The notes under the pieces: generated by a model
What the model was told of the DNA's origin: nothing
The model's input: only the letters and a program-made list of their open reading frames with translations
Databases searched by the model: none
Made by a program: the position numbers and the translations under genes
From: Neostapfia colusana
Taxonomy: Eukaryota; Streptophyta; Magnoliopsida; Poales; Poaceae
NCBI GenBank assembly: GCA_030760725.1
Contig: JASWHV010000018.1
Span: 18,198,273 to 18,262,272 of the forward strand
Length of the DNA: 64,000 bases
Direction: 5' to 3'
In this document: positions 23,563 through 35,130 of the stretch, in pieces
Layout of the letters: the number at the start of each line of letters is the position of its first letter
Position numbering within the stretch: the first letter of the stretch is position 1

Positions 23563-26500
23563 TGTAAGGGCCTCAGTTTTTGACACCCATTTGTAGTGTT
23601 CATCCCCACACCACACACCTCATTTGAGGAAGAATGATGAACACAAATGAAGAGCAAGTAACAATTATCAACATGCTCATTGGAGAACAAACTTACACAT
23701 TGCAAAAGTGGTATTTCCCACATGTGATATAGATGGGCTGGACATATGAAAACTCCTACACTTTGCTAAGGATGTCCATGCCAAGTTTCACCCAAATTCA
23801 AAACCTTTTTGAGGTCATCTTGGGTATAGATAGGAAAAGGGCAGTTTGAAAACATATTCAAATTCAAACTGTTTTATACCATGAATTTGAAAGTGGAAGG
23901 CATATTCTTGCTCAGCACATTTTTGTGAGCTCACACACCAATTTTCACTCCATTTGGAGTTGATCTTAACATGAGCTAAGGGGGAGAAATTCAAACTTTA
24001 TTTGAATTTCAAACTGAACTTGTGCTGAAATTCATTCAAACCAAACCTCATTTGAACTTTGATCAATTCAAATGGCTCTTGGGTGAATAATTTGAATTGC
24101 CAAGGGTAGAATAGGGTTCACTGTTTACCACAGCTGTTAGGAGTAAATTTCAGAGGTTAAAAGAGGAGTGGGACCCACATGTCAGCCTCTGCCTCAAAAC
24201 CAACCGACTGAACCACAGTTCAGTCGGTTCCCGGCTGCTGTGCGCGCGCGCCACCGAAGGGGGCAGCCGGCGCCAGCTCGTGCTGCGCGCCCCAAGCCGG
24301 AGGCCAGCCGCCGGGCTATTTATTTCCTCCCCGGCGTGCTTCAGTCGCCATTCCCCGAGCTGCCGACGTACACGACTTGTTTTTCCACTGCCATCGCAGC
24401 CGCTCGAGATCCCGCTTGATCAAGCCGATCGCAGCTCCCTCCTTCCACTCCAGGTTCCCAGCAAGGTACTAGAGACCTTCCTCCATCCTCCCCATTGCTA
24501 GAAATCGATTGAAACCGAGTGATATCGGCTGTGCCGAAAGATCAAACTCGGAACTGGAAACCGCCGCACCTCGGGCTCTCGTGGACAGCCCAACCTGGGC
24601 GTTGTCACGCCCGAGCCAAGGCACCCTTGGACGCGCAGGTGACCGGTGCTGCTCATCCCCGAGCCACAGCTCGAGTGGTGGCTCACCGGCGGCGAATTTC
24701 CACTTTTCCCCTTTCTGTGTGCAGAACGACCTTCGGGTACGATTCTGTGTAATTCGTGCTCTAGAAAGGATTAGAGGGCCTCAGGCCACTCCCACACGAG
24801 CTAGACACGGTGACGCACAAGTTGCCTTCACAACTCTGGGCCGGAGAACCTCTGTGCCCGGCGTAATTCAAGGTCTACTAATGGCGGAACGAACGGGGGG
24901 TATCGGGCGCACGGTGAGGACCTATTTCGAGCCTTCCCCAAGCTGCCTCGAGTTCATGTCGACCTTCTCTGAGGTCCACTGATGCTCCCCGACCGATTTC
25001 CCAAGTAGCTGAGGTACTAGGAGAGTCAGCCGACATGGCCGAAGTCGTTCCGATATGGCGGCTCGTCGCCGACCATGCTCCGGCCGTTGTCATGAGAAGC
25101 TGACCCTCGGATCATGTTCCCCAAGTAAAAGTAGGCAGGGGCGGCCAGAATCGAGAAGTTTGGAGCTGTACAGCAGCCAGCGGCGAGCTCTCCGGCGAGA
25201 TCCCTCGGCGGCGGGGCGCGGGTGTCGCGAGGTTGAAGAAGGGGGTGGACCCCAGCTGTCAGCGGCCGATATTTTGAATCGGGATCCGGCTGCGGCCGGG
25301 ATCGGGTGTGCTGGCGCGCAAAAGCCTTGTGGACCGCGGTGTGCTGTCGCTTCGGCGTGCGACGCGTGTCCCCTGGGCCCACGCGCGGGTTTAAACTTTT
25401 TCCCGATTTTCAGATTTCCTTCAAACTTCAAATCCTTATAACTTTGGCTAGAAAGCTCCAAATTGAGTGAACCAGATTTTGCTGGATTCAGCTCTCTGAG
25501 TACTTTCCAGAAAATCAAGTTTCACTTCGTGAAATTCCTTAATTCTCCAGAATTAATTTCTTAAAGTTTAAACTGTTAGGAATTTTAACTGGAGAATCCT
25601 TTGGAGGAAAATCCTGAAATTTTGCTGAGATGTTCACCAAAATATCCTTTGGAGAAAAATCCTGAAATCCTGAAGTTTCACAGTCATTAGGTCTGTCTAG
25701 CAAGAGGTATAGACTTCACAACTTCAAAGTTAATACAAATGCATTTAAATTAATACATACATTGTTCTTATCATGTAGTCGCTAAGGTCGAGGAGGAACC
25801 CGAAGTCCTAGACTTCGTTACTCCGGAGGAACAGCTAGCCTACGACCAAGAGCAGCAAGGCAAGCCCCGGTTTGCATTACCTTTTTTACAAATATTTATT
25901 GTTTTGAGCACATCTTTGAATATTGTTCTTTGCATTAGAGTCTTGATTGGAAACCCAACTGCACAGCCAAGAAAACCATGGGTTGGGTGTAGGATTGCAA
26001 ACCCCGTTAGCTACTGCATTGCTAGGATAGAGTAGGATTCGGTACAAGTCGAGTAGTTGGAACTACTCGCGAGAATAGGCTAGAGGCACATTGCTCGGGT
26101 AGAGATAGCACATGATACACATGGCAAGAAAATGAGACCGAGCGGAGAGTAAGGGCAGCAGGACTTTGGGGCCTGTGTGCTGTAGCTCCGCTTGTGTCGA
26201 TTGAGGACCGAGCCGTGTGCGGGCCTGTTGAACAAGCTAGAACAGTACCGAAGACCTACCGGCTATATGGGAACCGGGAAACTGATGTAACTCGGGTAGC
26301 TGGGTATTGAGGCATTGCCCGTCGTTCAGAGGGTAGGTTGAGAGCTCGAGGTGTAAATCAGCTGGCGGCACAGAGATGCGCGTGCAGGGACCTCTTGCTC
26401 GGGACGATGGGACCGGTTCAATATTTGGCTAACGGGTGAAAGGTAGTCGCGTACGGCGTCCGTGATGGTTGTTGTAGGCAACATCGAGTACGGGCATACG

Positions 26501-27269
26501 TGACGGGTTGTTCGGGTAACCCTGCAGGTGTAAATCGATTATAATCGCCGTCCCTCGCGGTCAGTGAGTACCACTTGTTCACTGTACCGTGATGTAGAAA
26601 GAACAGGCTAGTTACATGTTAAAATGTTGCTGATTGAAAGCTGGACATTGATTGTTAATGATATGCTGTAGCTTAGAGCTAACTAAAGTTCTTTTCAACT
26701 TTGGGCAAAGTACATGAGAGAAATGCGTTTCTTGTTTGATTGCGGCTCTCTCATGTACCTTAGCGTAAGGTTTCCACAACCTGCTGCTAAAACTTGAAAG
26801 TAAGGTTCTACTAATTAGGCGAGTCCTTGCAAATGATTTTTTTAACCTCATGCAACCCATTACCCTCATGTAGAAGTTCCATGTTTAGGTGAGACGGGTC
26901 AGACTTGCTGAGCCTTCGTGCTCACTGCTTGTGTTTGAAGCTTTTGCAGGGTTCTATGAGGAAGGGACTCCCGAAGAGGAGACGGAACCCCAGGAGGGGA
27001 ACCCCGTCGAGTGGGAGTCGTGCACGCCGCAGAGTTAGTGTGCGTGTGTGCTAGCAAGGACACGTTCGAGGGCTGAACGTGCACTTGATGCTTAGTCTAT
27101 GCCCGCGAGTGTGGACTAAACTTATTTTGATGTAAACATGTTAATAAACTTGTTTATGTAATAAAGCTTCCGCTTCCGCTTTGTACCTTTGACGTGTGTT
27201 ATACGGTGCTGTGCAACGCAGCACCCCTCAGCGTGATCCTGGCTCGACAGGACCAATGGGGTCGTGTCA
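23563..27269 (+). repeat. K2 LTR, right copy (3707 bp)
   Basis: Same termini as the left copy. It lacks about 0.36 kb near 25650; the junction holds a short filler (tttggagaaaaatcctgaaa) resembling sequence about 50 bp upstream. Otherwise very similar to 12176-16219. Confidence 0.92.
25779..27038 (+). CDS. Putative spliced LTR reading frame (K2 right LTR)
   Basis: Second copy of the frame at 14729-15988: exon A 25779-25859, second exon 26950 to TAG 27036-27038, same acceptors and GC donor. Both exons are unchanged at the protein level although the LTR has lost sequence elsewhere. Confidence 0.48.
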
Positions 27270-27631
27270 AGCGTGCGCTCACTTGATGATTGCTTTTACT
27301 GCGGCGGCTCCCAAGACTGCCACTCCTGCACGTTGCGGCGCTTTCTTCGGGAACCGCCGAAGTGCCTTGCCGGCTCATCTTCTTAGCAGACTGACTCCTT
27401 GACCCCACCGCTTCAGTTAAGCGGCTTGGGCCCACCCGTCATCGGCACTCGGTCTAGGAACCGAAGCGGTTGCGGGTGTGGGGTATTCAAAGAGTTCCGA
27501 ATCGCTTGGAACTGCACCGGGAAGCTTTTTAGAGGGGGTCTTACCCACATTGCAGCTTCCCTTCGCACTTCTCTGCGTTTCTTCTCGGACTCTTGTGATT
27601 TTGCTCTCTTGCCTTTGAGTTCTCCCTTGCC

Positions 27632-29264
27632 ATGGCTTCCAACCCGCTGCCAGAGAAGAAACGCGCTCGATCTCCTCCAGCAACGGCGTCGGTGCCAAGT
27701 CGGGATTCTGGGGTGCCTGACACTCCCTCCGGTGGCAACTCGAAGAGGCCCCGGGCTGATGCGCTGGGGGAAGCCTCTGGGGCGTCCCCTGTTCCGCCAG
27801 TCCAAGCGACTGCGGAGCGACCGTCGGAGACGGTAGCGGGCTCTGGAAATCCTACCCCGGCTCGGAAGTCGGGGTTCAGAGCCCGCTGGAGTGTCCGTGC
27901 TTCCCGGCCTTCTCCGTCTTGCGGGGAATCTGTGCCGATGCGCTCGGAGCCAGGGGCAACTGCCGCGGCCCCCAGGCCAGCGCGGACTTCTCCTGTTCCA
28001 GTGTGCCCGGACTCCGCGGCGGCGTCGTCTCTTCCTGCCGAGACGGCCACCGCGGCCCCCGAGCCAGCACAGGTTGATCCTGCACTAGGCGGCCTGGCTT
28101 CTTCTCCAGCACCGCCTTCCCCGGCTCGTCCCTCTCCTCAGGTCAAGGAGCCAGAAGCTGAAAAGAGCCCGGCTGGCCTGGCTGCCAGAGCCGCGGAGCC
28201 AGCTTCTCCTGATCGGCGTCTCGTCTCGGCTGCTGGTGCGTCGGCTCTTCCTGAGGACGAGGTAACGGAGGAGGTCGGGGGGACTGCCCCAGCCTCTGTT
28301 GCTCCATTGCCTCTGGCGGACGCCTTCGCGCTTGCCGAGTCGAGCGTCCGGCAGGTCTTGGCTGCGCTAGGGCGCGAGCGGGAGGAGTATACGGTTGAAA
28401 CGGGACCGCCTCCTCATCTGGGGGAACCTTTTGTGGGAGAGGACCGCGAAGGTTAAGAGCGAGCTCGACTCCAGGCGGGAGTTGCTCGACCTCAGGGAAG
28501 CGCTCGTCGACCGGATGAAGCGGGCTGTTGACCGCATGGACACCCAGTCGCGGCGGATCAACAGGGAGGCCCTGGAGGCACACGCCCGGGCCGAAGAGAG
28601 CCTCTCTGCTGCTGTGGAAATACGGCAGCGGTTGGAGCACCGTGAACTCGTCGTTGAGGAGCAGGAGCGTTCCGTGACAGCTGAGGCAGAGAGGGTCGCC
28701 GTGCAGCTGGTCGCGGACGAGGATGACCTCCGAGCTTGGATGGAGGAGCTGTAGGTTCTGAAGGCAGACCTTGACTTGAGGGAGGAACAGGTCTCCCATG
28801 TTCCCAAGGAGAAGGAATTCTCCGAAAGGAACCTGGAGGCTCTGCAGGTGGCCCGTCGCGAGGTGGAGGAGCTCTCAGCCTTGCGGTCCTCCGAGGCTCT
28901 TGCGGTCTCAAGCTTCGTGGATCGAGCGGGGTCCGCTCTGATCCCTCTTGGCTTCAGTCCGGTGAGGGCCGCAACTCCCGCATTGAAGGTGGCAGAGGTG
29001 ATCCCTGCGTTGGAGTCGATCGGCGCCAAGCTGGACAGACTCGACTCGGTGATCGCCAGCGAGCTTGAGGCCGAGGGCCGCGGCTTAGCTTTAGAGGTCG
29101 CCTCGCATGTGCTGGCATGCTTCAAGAGCCGCGACCCCTCTTTTTCGCTAGAGCCAGCGAGAGAGGGCCCAGACGCGGAGTGGGAGGAAGCTGCCAGGGC
29201 TGAAGTCGAGGATGTGGCCGCCCTTGTAGCCGCAAGGTTCCGGCGAGAACCGGGAGGTCCTTAG
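27632..29264 (+). pseudogene. D1 coiled-coil protein (gypsy-type transposon family), broken
   Basis: Begins at ATG 27632 in a CCATGGC context. The N-terminus is Pro/Ser/Ala-rich and low in complexity, with basic PEKKRARSP and SKRPRAD that could act as nuclear signals. The frame moves from phase 2 to phase 0 near 28395-28440, giving LLIWGNLLWERTAKVKSELD, then a long Glu/Arg/Leu coiled coil (about 28450-28870) with an in-frame TAG at 28752-28754. The C-terminal part contains VASHVLACFKSRDPSFSLEP and ends 29264. This layout resembles grass proteins annotated as putative gypsy-type transposon proteins; no enzymatic motif is seen. Its role is unknown. Confidence 0.65.
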
Positions 29265-29825
29265 GGCTTGTTTCTCCCTTTTTTTATCGAGTCTGTAGTC
29301 CAGCTCATGGAGCCTTGCTTAATTTGACTCTCTTGGATACTTGTGTCTGTGATGCTTTTTCCCTCCTTCTTGGCTTTGCCTGGCTGAGTCCTTAGCTCCG
29401 CAAGGTACTCAGAGGCCATTTCCAATCTTGGAGCTTCGCACAGACACCCTCCCCGGGTCCTAACCGTGTTAGGGGCCCCCGAAGGTCTCCGAACCTCGCC
29501 CTATGGGGGGCTCCAAATCTGCCTGCCACGTGGCGGGTCCGGAGCTCCTCCTCAAGAGACGGGAGCTCCGGTCATGTTGGACACGTAGGGCTTTCGGAGC
29601 CCTCCCGCTGAGGGGGGGGGGGGTCCGGTTCCTGCCTGCCATGTGGCGAGCCCGGAGCCCTCCTCAAGGAAGGAGAGAGTTCCGGGCCCGCTGGACACGT
29701 GGGGCCCCCGGGCCCCGCCCCTGCTGGAGGGGCAGGTCCCGGTCCTTCCAGTCCCAGGCCGGAGTAGCTGGTAGCTCCTTTCCCCCCGCTTCATGCAGTC
29801 CCTGTTGCCGTGACCTGAAGGTCCT
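29265..29825 (+). other. D1 3' non-coding region with inverted LTR-like subrepeats
   Basis: No gene. From about 29500 it carries GCCACGTGGCGGGTCCGGAG-type blocks in the opposite sense to the LTR that follows at 29826, plus a run of 12 G (about 29612-29624). No clear polypurine tract precedes the LTR. Confidence 0.5.
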
Positions 29826-30924
29826 TGTCGGTACCTGAGATATGGGGTACCCCCGCGCACAGGGTGAAATGCCTAAGGTGCTCGCCCTTCTCCGCAGGGA
29901 GAGCTCCGAAGGCGCCACGCGTCTGGCGGGGCCGGACCTCCCTCTCCTCATAGGAGAGCTCCGGTCCCGCCACGTGGCATACAGAAGCCGGACCTCCCCC
30001 TCCGTGGGAGAGAGGTCCGAAGACGCCACGCGTCCAGCGGGGCCGGACCTCCCTCTCCTCAGAGGTGAGCTCCGGGCCCGCCACGTGGCATGCAGAAGCC
30101 GGACCACCCCCTCCGCGGGAGAGAGGTCCGAAGGCGCCACGCGTCCAGCGGGGCCGGACCTCCCTCTCCTCAGAGAAGAGCTCCGGACCTGCCACGTGGC
30201 TAGAAGAACGGTGCAGCCTGCCCCCGAGCGGTAGGCAGCGGGCGTAAAGGCGCTCCTCACCTTGCCCGTACAAGGTATTCAAGGCCCGCGTCTTCCCAAG
30301 ACGCGGAAACGCGGAGCACGCGCCTGTCAGGTGCCGTTGCGCCCAGTCGCATCACAGACTGGCGCGCGGTGTCAGAACCTGCCAGGTAATAAACGCCGCG
30401 ACAAGACATCCCATGCCGCCTGCGCCGTCATCAACCACTATGACTAGTGCGCGGCGTGGGCAGGGCGGCAAAATGAAGACTCAGAAGCCTTCGACCAGAG
30501 GCAACCACCGGCGTAACTACAGATACAGTAGATAATAGACAATCTTCCCGGGACCACCTGTCGGGTCCCGGCCCCCCTTGTAAGCCACCCGAGTCTTGGA
30601 CTATAAAAGGCTCGGGTAGGCGACGATAGCAAGGGTTCACATTCTGCAACTCATACGCTAGCCATACACTCTCAAGCCGTAACTCACCCCCAAGCTCAGG
30701 CACCCGGCCCTGAGCAGCAAGCAATACAGCGAGCTCCATAGCTCGCCGTGGACGTAGGGTTTTATGCTCCGGTGGCCTGAACCTCGTAAAACTCCCCGTG
30801 TCAAGCTCTCACTAACTCGTCCATCCGCGCAAGCTCTCCGCTAGGAACTAGCCCCTCCGAAAAAAGAACCTCTGCGGGCTGCCCAGTGCAGGCCCGGTGG
30901 AAGTGTCGATCGCACACTTCGACA
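29826..30924 (+). repeat. D1 3' LTR (Tat-type, intact)
   Basis: Full 1099-bp copy: TGTCGGTACC start, G-box subrepeats, the conserved ACAAGGTATTCAAGGCCCGC block, TATA box at 30602, CCCTACGTCC block, CTTCGACA end. A useful reference for the broken copies of this family in the window. Confidence 0.9.
30602..30609 (+). promoter_or_regulatory. TATA box of the Tat-type LTR
   Basis: TATAAAAG in the context GGACTATAAAAGGCTCGGG. The same box is at 53817-53824 (+) in D2, near 36288 in T1 (TATAAAAT), and in minus orientation in the other copies. It follows the G-box subrepeat block by about 400 bp. Confidence 0.65.
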
Positions 30925-31700
30925 TTTGGCACACAGGCAGAGGAAACGCAATTCTCCTCGGGGGGTCCTCCCCTCCCGTCTCCTAGTCTTATCCGTCTTA
31001 TGGTCCTGACCCGCTATACGGGGCTTGGGCAATTCTGTGCACGAGGCGCCGGAGCTCCGGCTCCCTCCGAGGTCCGGGTACGGCCATCCGATCCCTAGTA
31101 CCGGGCCATGCGCTGGGGAAGCAGAGTGCACGCGCTTTGGGTTCATGACCAGGCAAAGCGGACGTACTCCCCTGGACCTCCGGAGAGCAGGATGCGCATG
31201 CTTTGGGCTCTGGGCCGGCTAAGCTGGATACGCACCCTGGACCCCCCATGCACAACGCTGGCCTTTCCTGGAGGTGACCAACTAGCACCGCAACACCTGA
31301 CTGGGGGAGGCCCGAGAGACTCACTCGGCCATCGGCAGGTGCCTCAAGCGCAGCCGCCTTCGGTAGGATAGCAAATGCCGACTATGGATGAGCGCAGGAG
31401 AGGGGGAGCTAGATGTACGATGAACATACAGAGATAGTGTGATCATAAAAATTAATGCATAATTTAAATGAGCGCATGAGAGAGAGCTAAGTAGAACAGG
31501 TCTCTGTATTCGTGCCCATAGGTGGAATTCTGGCTGTACATGGGGGCAATGTTCCGCCTCATCTACAAGGGAAGCAAGACTCTACGCGCTTAGGGTCGGA
31601 ACCAGGCTAAACTGGACGTAGTCCTGTACCGTCCCTTGAGACTTAGCTACCCCAAGCTCTGTTCCTAAATTCTATGGGGTCTATTACAGAAGTGAATAAC
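30925..31700 (-). other. T2 3' non-coding region
   Basis: No gene. Blocks such as atacggggcttggg and the acgggg/ttcatgac stretches align with 46186-46646 of T6, the 3' untranslated part of that element. The T2 copy lacks the 115-bp tandem repeats of T6. Confidence 0.6.
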
Positions 31701-31900
31701 CCTGTTCTACCGATGCTCAGTAAGTAGGACTTACAGTGTTGCTTCATGGCAAGGATTTTTTGGGAATGGATCCCACTCTCGGTTGAAAGGCATGTGTACC
31801 TGGGGCGGCAGCTTTCATGATTCGGAAGGGACCTTCCCTGCTGGGGGAGAGCTTATGGGTCCTTCTTGGAATATAGCGTGTCGCTTCACCAGGTTGCCCT
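31701..31900 (-). pseudogene. T2 integrase C-terminal remnant
   Basis: Minus-strand fragments LSPSREGPFRI and, in a second frame, CRPRYTCLSTESGIHS resemble the integrase C-terminal end of Tat elements (K-L-S-P-x-W-E-G-P-F, then CRPG...LST.DG). The frame is broken and nothing upstream of the tail survives. Confidence 0.5.
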
Positions 31901-32221
31901 CTTGCGGGCCCCCGTCGCGTTTGGTTCTTTGACGGCAGTGATTAGAGCATTAGCCGAGACCGTGCGTTGTGGGGTGTTCCCTGCAAGCCGAGTCTTGTCG
32001 AGGTTGTTATCTTCACGCTGGATCAGGTCCTGCGTGGCTTCTCTCGGGGGCCCCCGGGGAGTTCTCCCCTTCTGGCTAAGGCCTTCAAGGGGTAGGTGGA
32101 CCCGGGATCGCCTTGGATGACCTAAGGCGTCTTCCCCTTCTGGCAAGGCCTTCAAGGGGTTGACGGACCTTAGGCGGCCCCCGAGAGGTATGTTCGAGGC
32201 ACGGAGGCGTGCTGTAGCTGG
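31901..32221 (-). other. T2 degenerate stretch between integrase tail and gag
   Basis: No recognisable protein. A block ccccttctgg..aaggccttcaaggggt occurs twice, 66 bp apart (about 32068 and 32134). The large pol deletion of T2 lies here. Confidence 0.4.
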
Positions 32222-33970
32222 CTAACGCCCTGGACCGTCACCATCGGGACTGGAGTCCTCACCGTCATGCACTGTATTTATGACACGCTGAGGCTCCTGG
32301 AACCCCACCTGGTGGGCAGCGGTGACTGGGGCATCGGCCTTCTGTTTACCATCCCTCTGAGGGTAGGGCGGTGCTTCAGCCCTCTGATGTCTTCCATTGC
32401 GGAAGCGCTCCGCGAGCCTCTGGATCTCCCAGCACTCGGCAGCAGTATGGTTGCAGGTGCCATGCACGGGGCATAGCCCGCCTTGGCCACTGTCTGGGGC
32501 CGGTGATTGCCGCTGCCTCTTGTCGGGGCGTGGCCCCCGAGCTCCACTGGTTGTCGCAGCTGCGGCGACGGGGGCCGTGAATGGTGACTTCATCTTTCCA
32601 CTCCCCCGGTTCTTGGTCTTCTTGCCACCCCCATAGGCAGCAGCACCGGACCTGGGCTGCCCTCCTGACTAGGAGGTCGGCAGAGCGTGCCAGTTCCGCC
32701 CTTCAGCCGCTCTGGCGCACTTGTCCGCCAGGCTAAAGAGCTCCGAGACGTCGCGGACCTCTCTGGTCGCGAGCTTCTCAAGCATTTTCTCGTCCCGGAC
32801 ACCCTGTCGGAACGCCACCACCACAGAGGCGCTTTGTATATGTGGGATGGTGTTGCGCACCTGAGAGAATCGCTGGATGAAAGAGCGCAGCGACTCTCCA
32901 GGTTGTTGTTTGACGGCGTAAAGGTCGAGCTCCGTGCCGGGACAGGTGTAGGAGCTGCCGAAGTTGGCGACGAACTGCCGGCAGAGCTCACCCCAGGAGG
33001 TTATGGACCCCTGAGGTAGATTCATGAGCCAGGACCGGGCTGGGCCGGTCAAGGCGACGGGGAAGTAGTTGGCCATGACAGCCTCGTCGCCTCCTGCAGC
33101 AAGTACGGCGGTGGAGTAGATCTGGAGGAACTCCGCTGGGTTGACGCTACCGTCGTACTTCTCGGGCAAGTGCGGGCGAAACTTGTGCGGCCACCTTGCG
33201 AAGCGAAGGTGGGGTGCAAGGGCCGCACATCCTGCACCTGCTGCTGCAGGTACTGGCGCTGCGAACATGTGGTTCGCACCTGGCACCGCGTATCCCGGCA
33301 TGGGCAAGGCTGCACCATAGACCGGGGCCGCTACTTGCGGCGCATATGGTGGTGGCATATGTTGCGCAGCATATGCCTAAGGCGGGGCTCGCATGGCGAA
33401 GGCCTGCCCTTCTGGTTGTGTCGAGGCCGACGACATGCTGTCGCCTGCCTCATGGTTGCGACGCCTTTCTCGACGTCGCTCGAGGTACAACCGGGCATCC
33501 TGCCCCAAGTGGCACCGTTCCAGTTCCCTTCGCAGGTCCGTCGACAGGAGCCTGGAGGAGCTGGAATCCGCCGTTAGCCCGTCAACCGTGGGTGTGCGCG
33601 TCAGCGACACAGCCGGTTGCCCTGGGCGCCGTCCTCGCCGAAACCTAGGGTTCGCGGCGGCGACGACGAGGCGGTCCACCTCGCGGACCCATTGCTGGGT
33701 CGCTGAATGGGGCGCATCCCCCGCAGGTGGGTTGCGCAACAGCGATCTTGCTGCAGCTAGCGCACCTCCATGGTGTACGCTCAGCACTGCAGAAGACCTC
33801 ACACTGGTCGGGGCCTGCATAGCCGGAGTCGGCGTTGCCAGAGTCGGCTGCTGGCTACCCGCTTGTGCCGACACACTCCGTCCTGAGTGTGTCGACATGT
33901 ACTCCCCAGTGGTCACGGTCCGCTGTGAACGCGGGGGAGGAGAGTTTGCCGCTGAAGGAAGCTTGGTCAT
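32222..33970 (-). pseudogene. gag: T2 gag (Tat-type), two in-frame stops
   Basis: One frame from ATG 33970 leftwards. N-terminal variable part, then RELERCHLGQDARLYLERR, a Pro/Ala linker, the capsid-like core (LRFARWPHKFRPHLPEKYDG; LTGPARSWLMNLPQGSITSW; ESLRSFIQRFSQVRNTIPHI) and a C-terminal knuckle CPVHGTCNHTAAEC of Cys/His type. Stops: TAG at 33377-33379 and TAG at 32669-32671, both probably from CAG. It ends in a truncated tail at 32222 with no protease following. Gag would form the particle; this copy cannot yield a full protein. Confidence 0.85.
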
Positions 33971-34008
33971 CTTCGTCGGCGGAAACTCGTCGCGCTAGGG
34001 GAAAAGCC

Positions 34009-34026
34009 CCCCTACCTGGCGCGCCA
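34009..34026 (-). other. T2 primer binding site
   Basis: On the minus strand TGGCGCGCCAGGTAGGGG starts two bases after the LTR end. The core TGGCGCGCCA is a palindrome. The same PBS is in T6 (49928-49945), with one change in T5 (43703-43720). The tRNA is not identified here. Confidence 0.75.
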
Positions 34027-34028
34027 AA

Positions 34029-35125
34029 TGTCGAAGTGTTCGGTCGACACTTCCCCCGGGCCTGCACTGGGCAGCCCGCGGAGGTTCTTTTTTCGGAGGG
34101 GCTAGTTCCTAGCGGAGAGCTTGCGCAGATGGACGAGTTAGTGAGAGCTTGACATGGGGAGTTTTACGTGGTTCAGGCCGCCGGAGCGTAAAACCCTACG
34201 TCCACGGCGAGCTATGGAGCTCGTTGTATTGCTTGCTGCTCAGGGCCGGGGGCCTGAGCTTGGGGGTGAGTTACAGCTCGAGAGTGTATGGCTAGCGTAT
34301 GAGTTGCAAAATGCGAACACTTGCTATCGACGCCTACCTGAGCCTTTTATAGTCCAAGACTCGGGTGGCTTACAAGGGGAGCCGGGACCTGACAGGTGGT
34401 CCCGGGAAGATTGTCTATTATCTACCGTATCTGTAGTTACGCCGGTAGCTGCCTCTGGTTGAAGACTTCTGAGTCTTCATCTTGCCGCCCTGCCCATGCC
34501 GCACGCTAGTCGTAGTGGTTGATAACGGCGCAGGCGGCATGGGATGTCTTGTCGCAGCGTTTATTAGCTGGCAGGTTCTGACACCGCGCGCCAGTCTGTG
34601 ATGCGACTGGGCGCAACGGCACCTGACAGACGCGTGCTCCGCGTTTCCGCGTCTTGGGAAGACGCGGGCCTTGAATACCTTGTACGGGCAAGGTGTGGGG
34701 CGCCTTTACGCCCGCTGCCTAACGCTCGGGAGCAGGCAGCACCGTTCTTCTGGCCACGTGGCGGGTCCGGAGCCCTTCTCTGAGGCGGGAAGGGTCCGGC
34801 CTGCGGGGCACGTGGAGCCTCCGGACCTCTCCCCGCGGAGGGGGAGGTCCAGCTTCTGTATGCCACGTGGCGGGCCCGGAGCTCTGCTCTGCGGAGAGGG
34901 AGGTCCGGCCCCGCTGGACGCGTGGCGTCTTCGGACCTCTCTCCCGCGGAGGGGGAGGTCCGGCTTCTTTATGCCACGTGGCGGGCCCGGAGCTCTCCTC
35001 TGAGGAGAGGGAGGTCCGGCCCCGCCGGACGCGTGGCGCCATCGGAGCTCTCCCTGCGGAGAAGGGCGAGTACCTTAGGCATTTTACCCTGTGCGCGGGG
35101 GTACCCCATATCTTAGGTACCGACA
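34029..35125 (-). repeat. T2 5' LTR
   Basis: 1097-bp Tat-type LTR in minus orientation, from GGTACCGACA (35125) to TGTCGAAG (34029). Intact, with TATA box, G-box subrepeats and the terminal hairpin. Confidence 0.92.
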
Positions 35126-35130
35126 GAATA

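Larger units (their letters stand above)
11489..27269 (+). mobile_element. K2: Tekay-like element with an extra pol tail
   Basis: Order: pol tail (11489-12106), LTR (12176-16219), PBS, ORF upstream of gag, gag-pol (18938-23494), LTR (23563-27269). The left pol tail with its polypurine tract repeats 22877-23562 almost exactly, so the unit is pol-LTR-internal-LTR. This fits a tandem array made by LTR recombination and then cut on the left by a deletion. The LTRs are TG...CA; a right-hand duplication may be AGCGT (27270-27274) but the left partner is lost. Confidence 0.85.
27270..30924 (+). mobile_element. D1: non-autonomous element with Tat-type LTR (plus strand)
   Basis: Internal sequence with a coiled-coil ORF (27632-29264) followed by a Tat-type LTR in plus orientation (29826-30924). 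The 5' LTR is gone; 27275-27288 may be its decayed end. It lies inside T2 in opposite orientation; T2 sequence resumes at 30925, so the target duplication is probably TTTGG (30925-30929). The internal start matches D2 (54126-54507), so the two belong to one family. There is no gag, protease, RT or integrase; mobility would depend on an autonomous partner with matching LTRs. Confidence 0.7.
10733..35125 (-). mobile_element. T2: Tat-type element (minus strand) with nested insertions
   Basis: Bounded by TGTCGAAG at 10733 and GGTACCGACA at 35125 with target duplication GAATA (10728-10732, 35126-35130). On the minus strand it reads 5' LTR (35125-34029), PBS, gag (33970-32222), integrase tail (31900-31700), 3' non-coding (31700-30925), D1 insertion, deletion, remnant 3' LTR (11488-10733). 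Most of protease, RT, RNase H and integrase is gone, so it was defective apart from the later insertions. Confidence 0.88.

Noticed and set aside
31380..31480. Host gene exon between D1 and T2 gag
   Set aside because: The sequence aligns with the T6 3' non-coding region in the same position, so it belongs to the retrotransposon.
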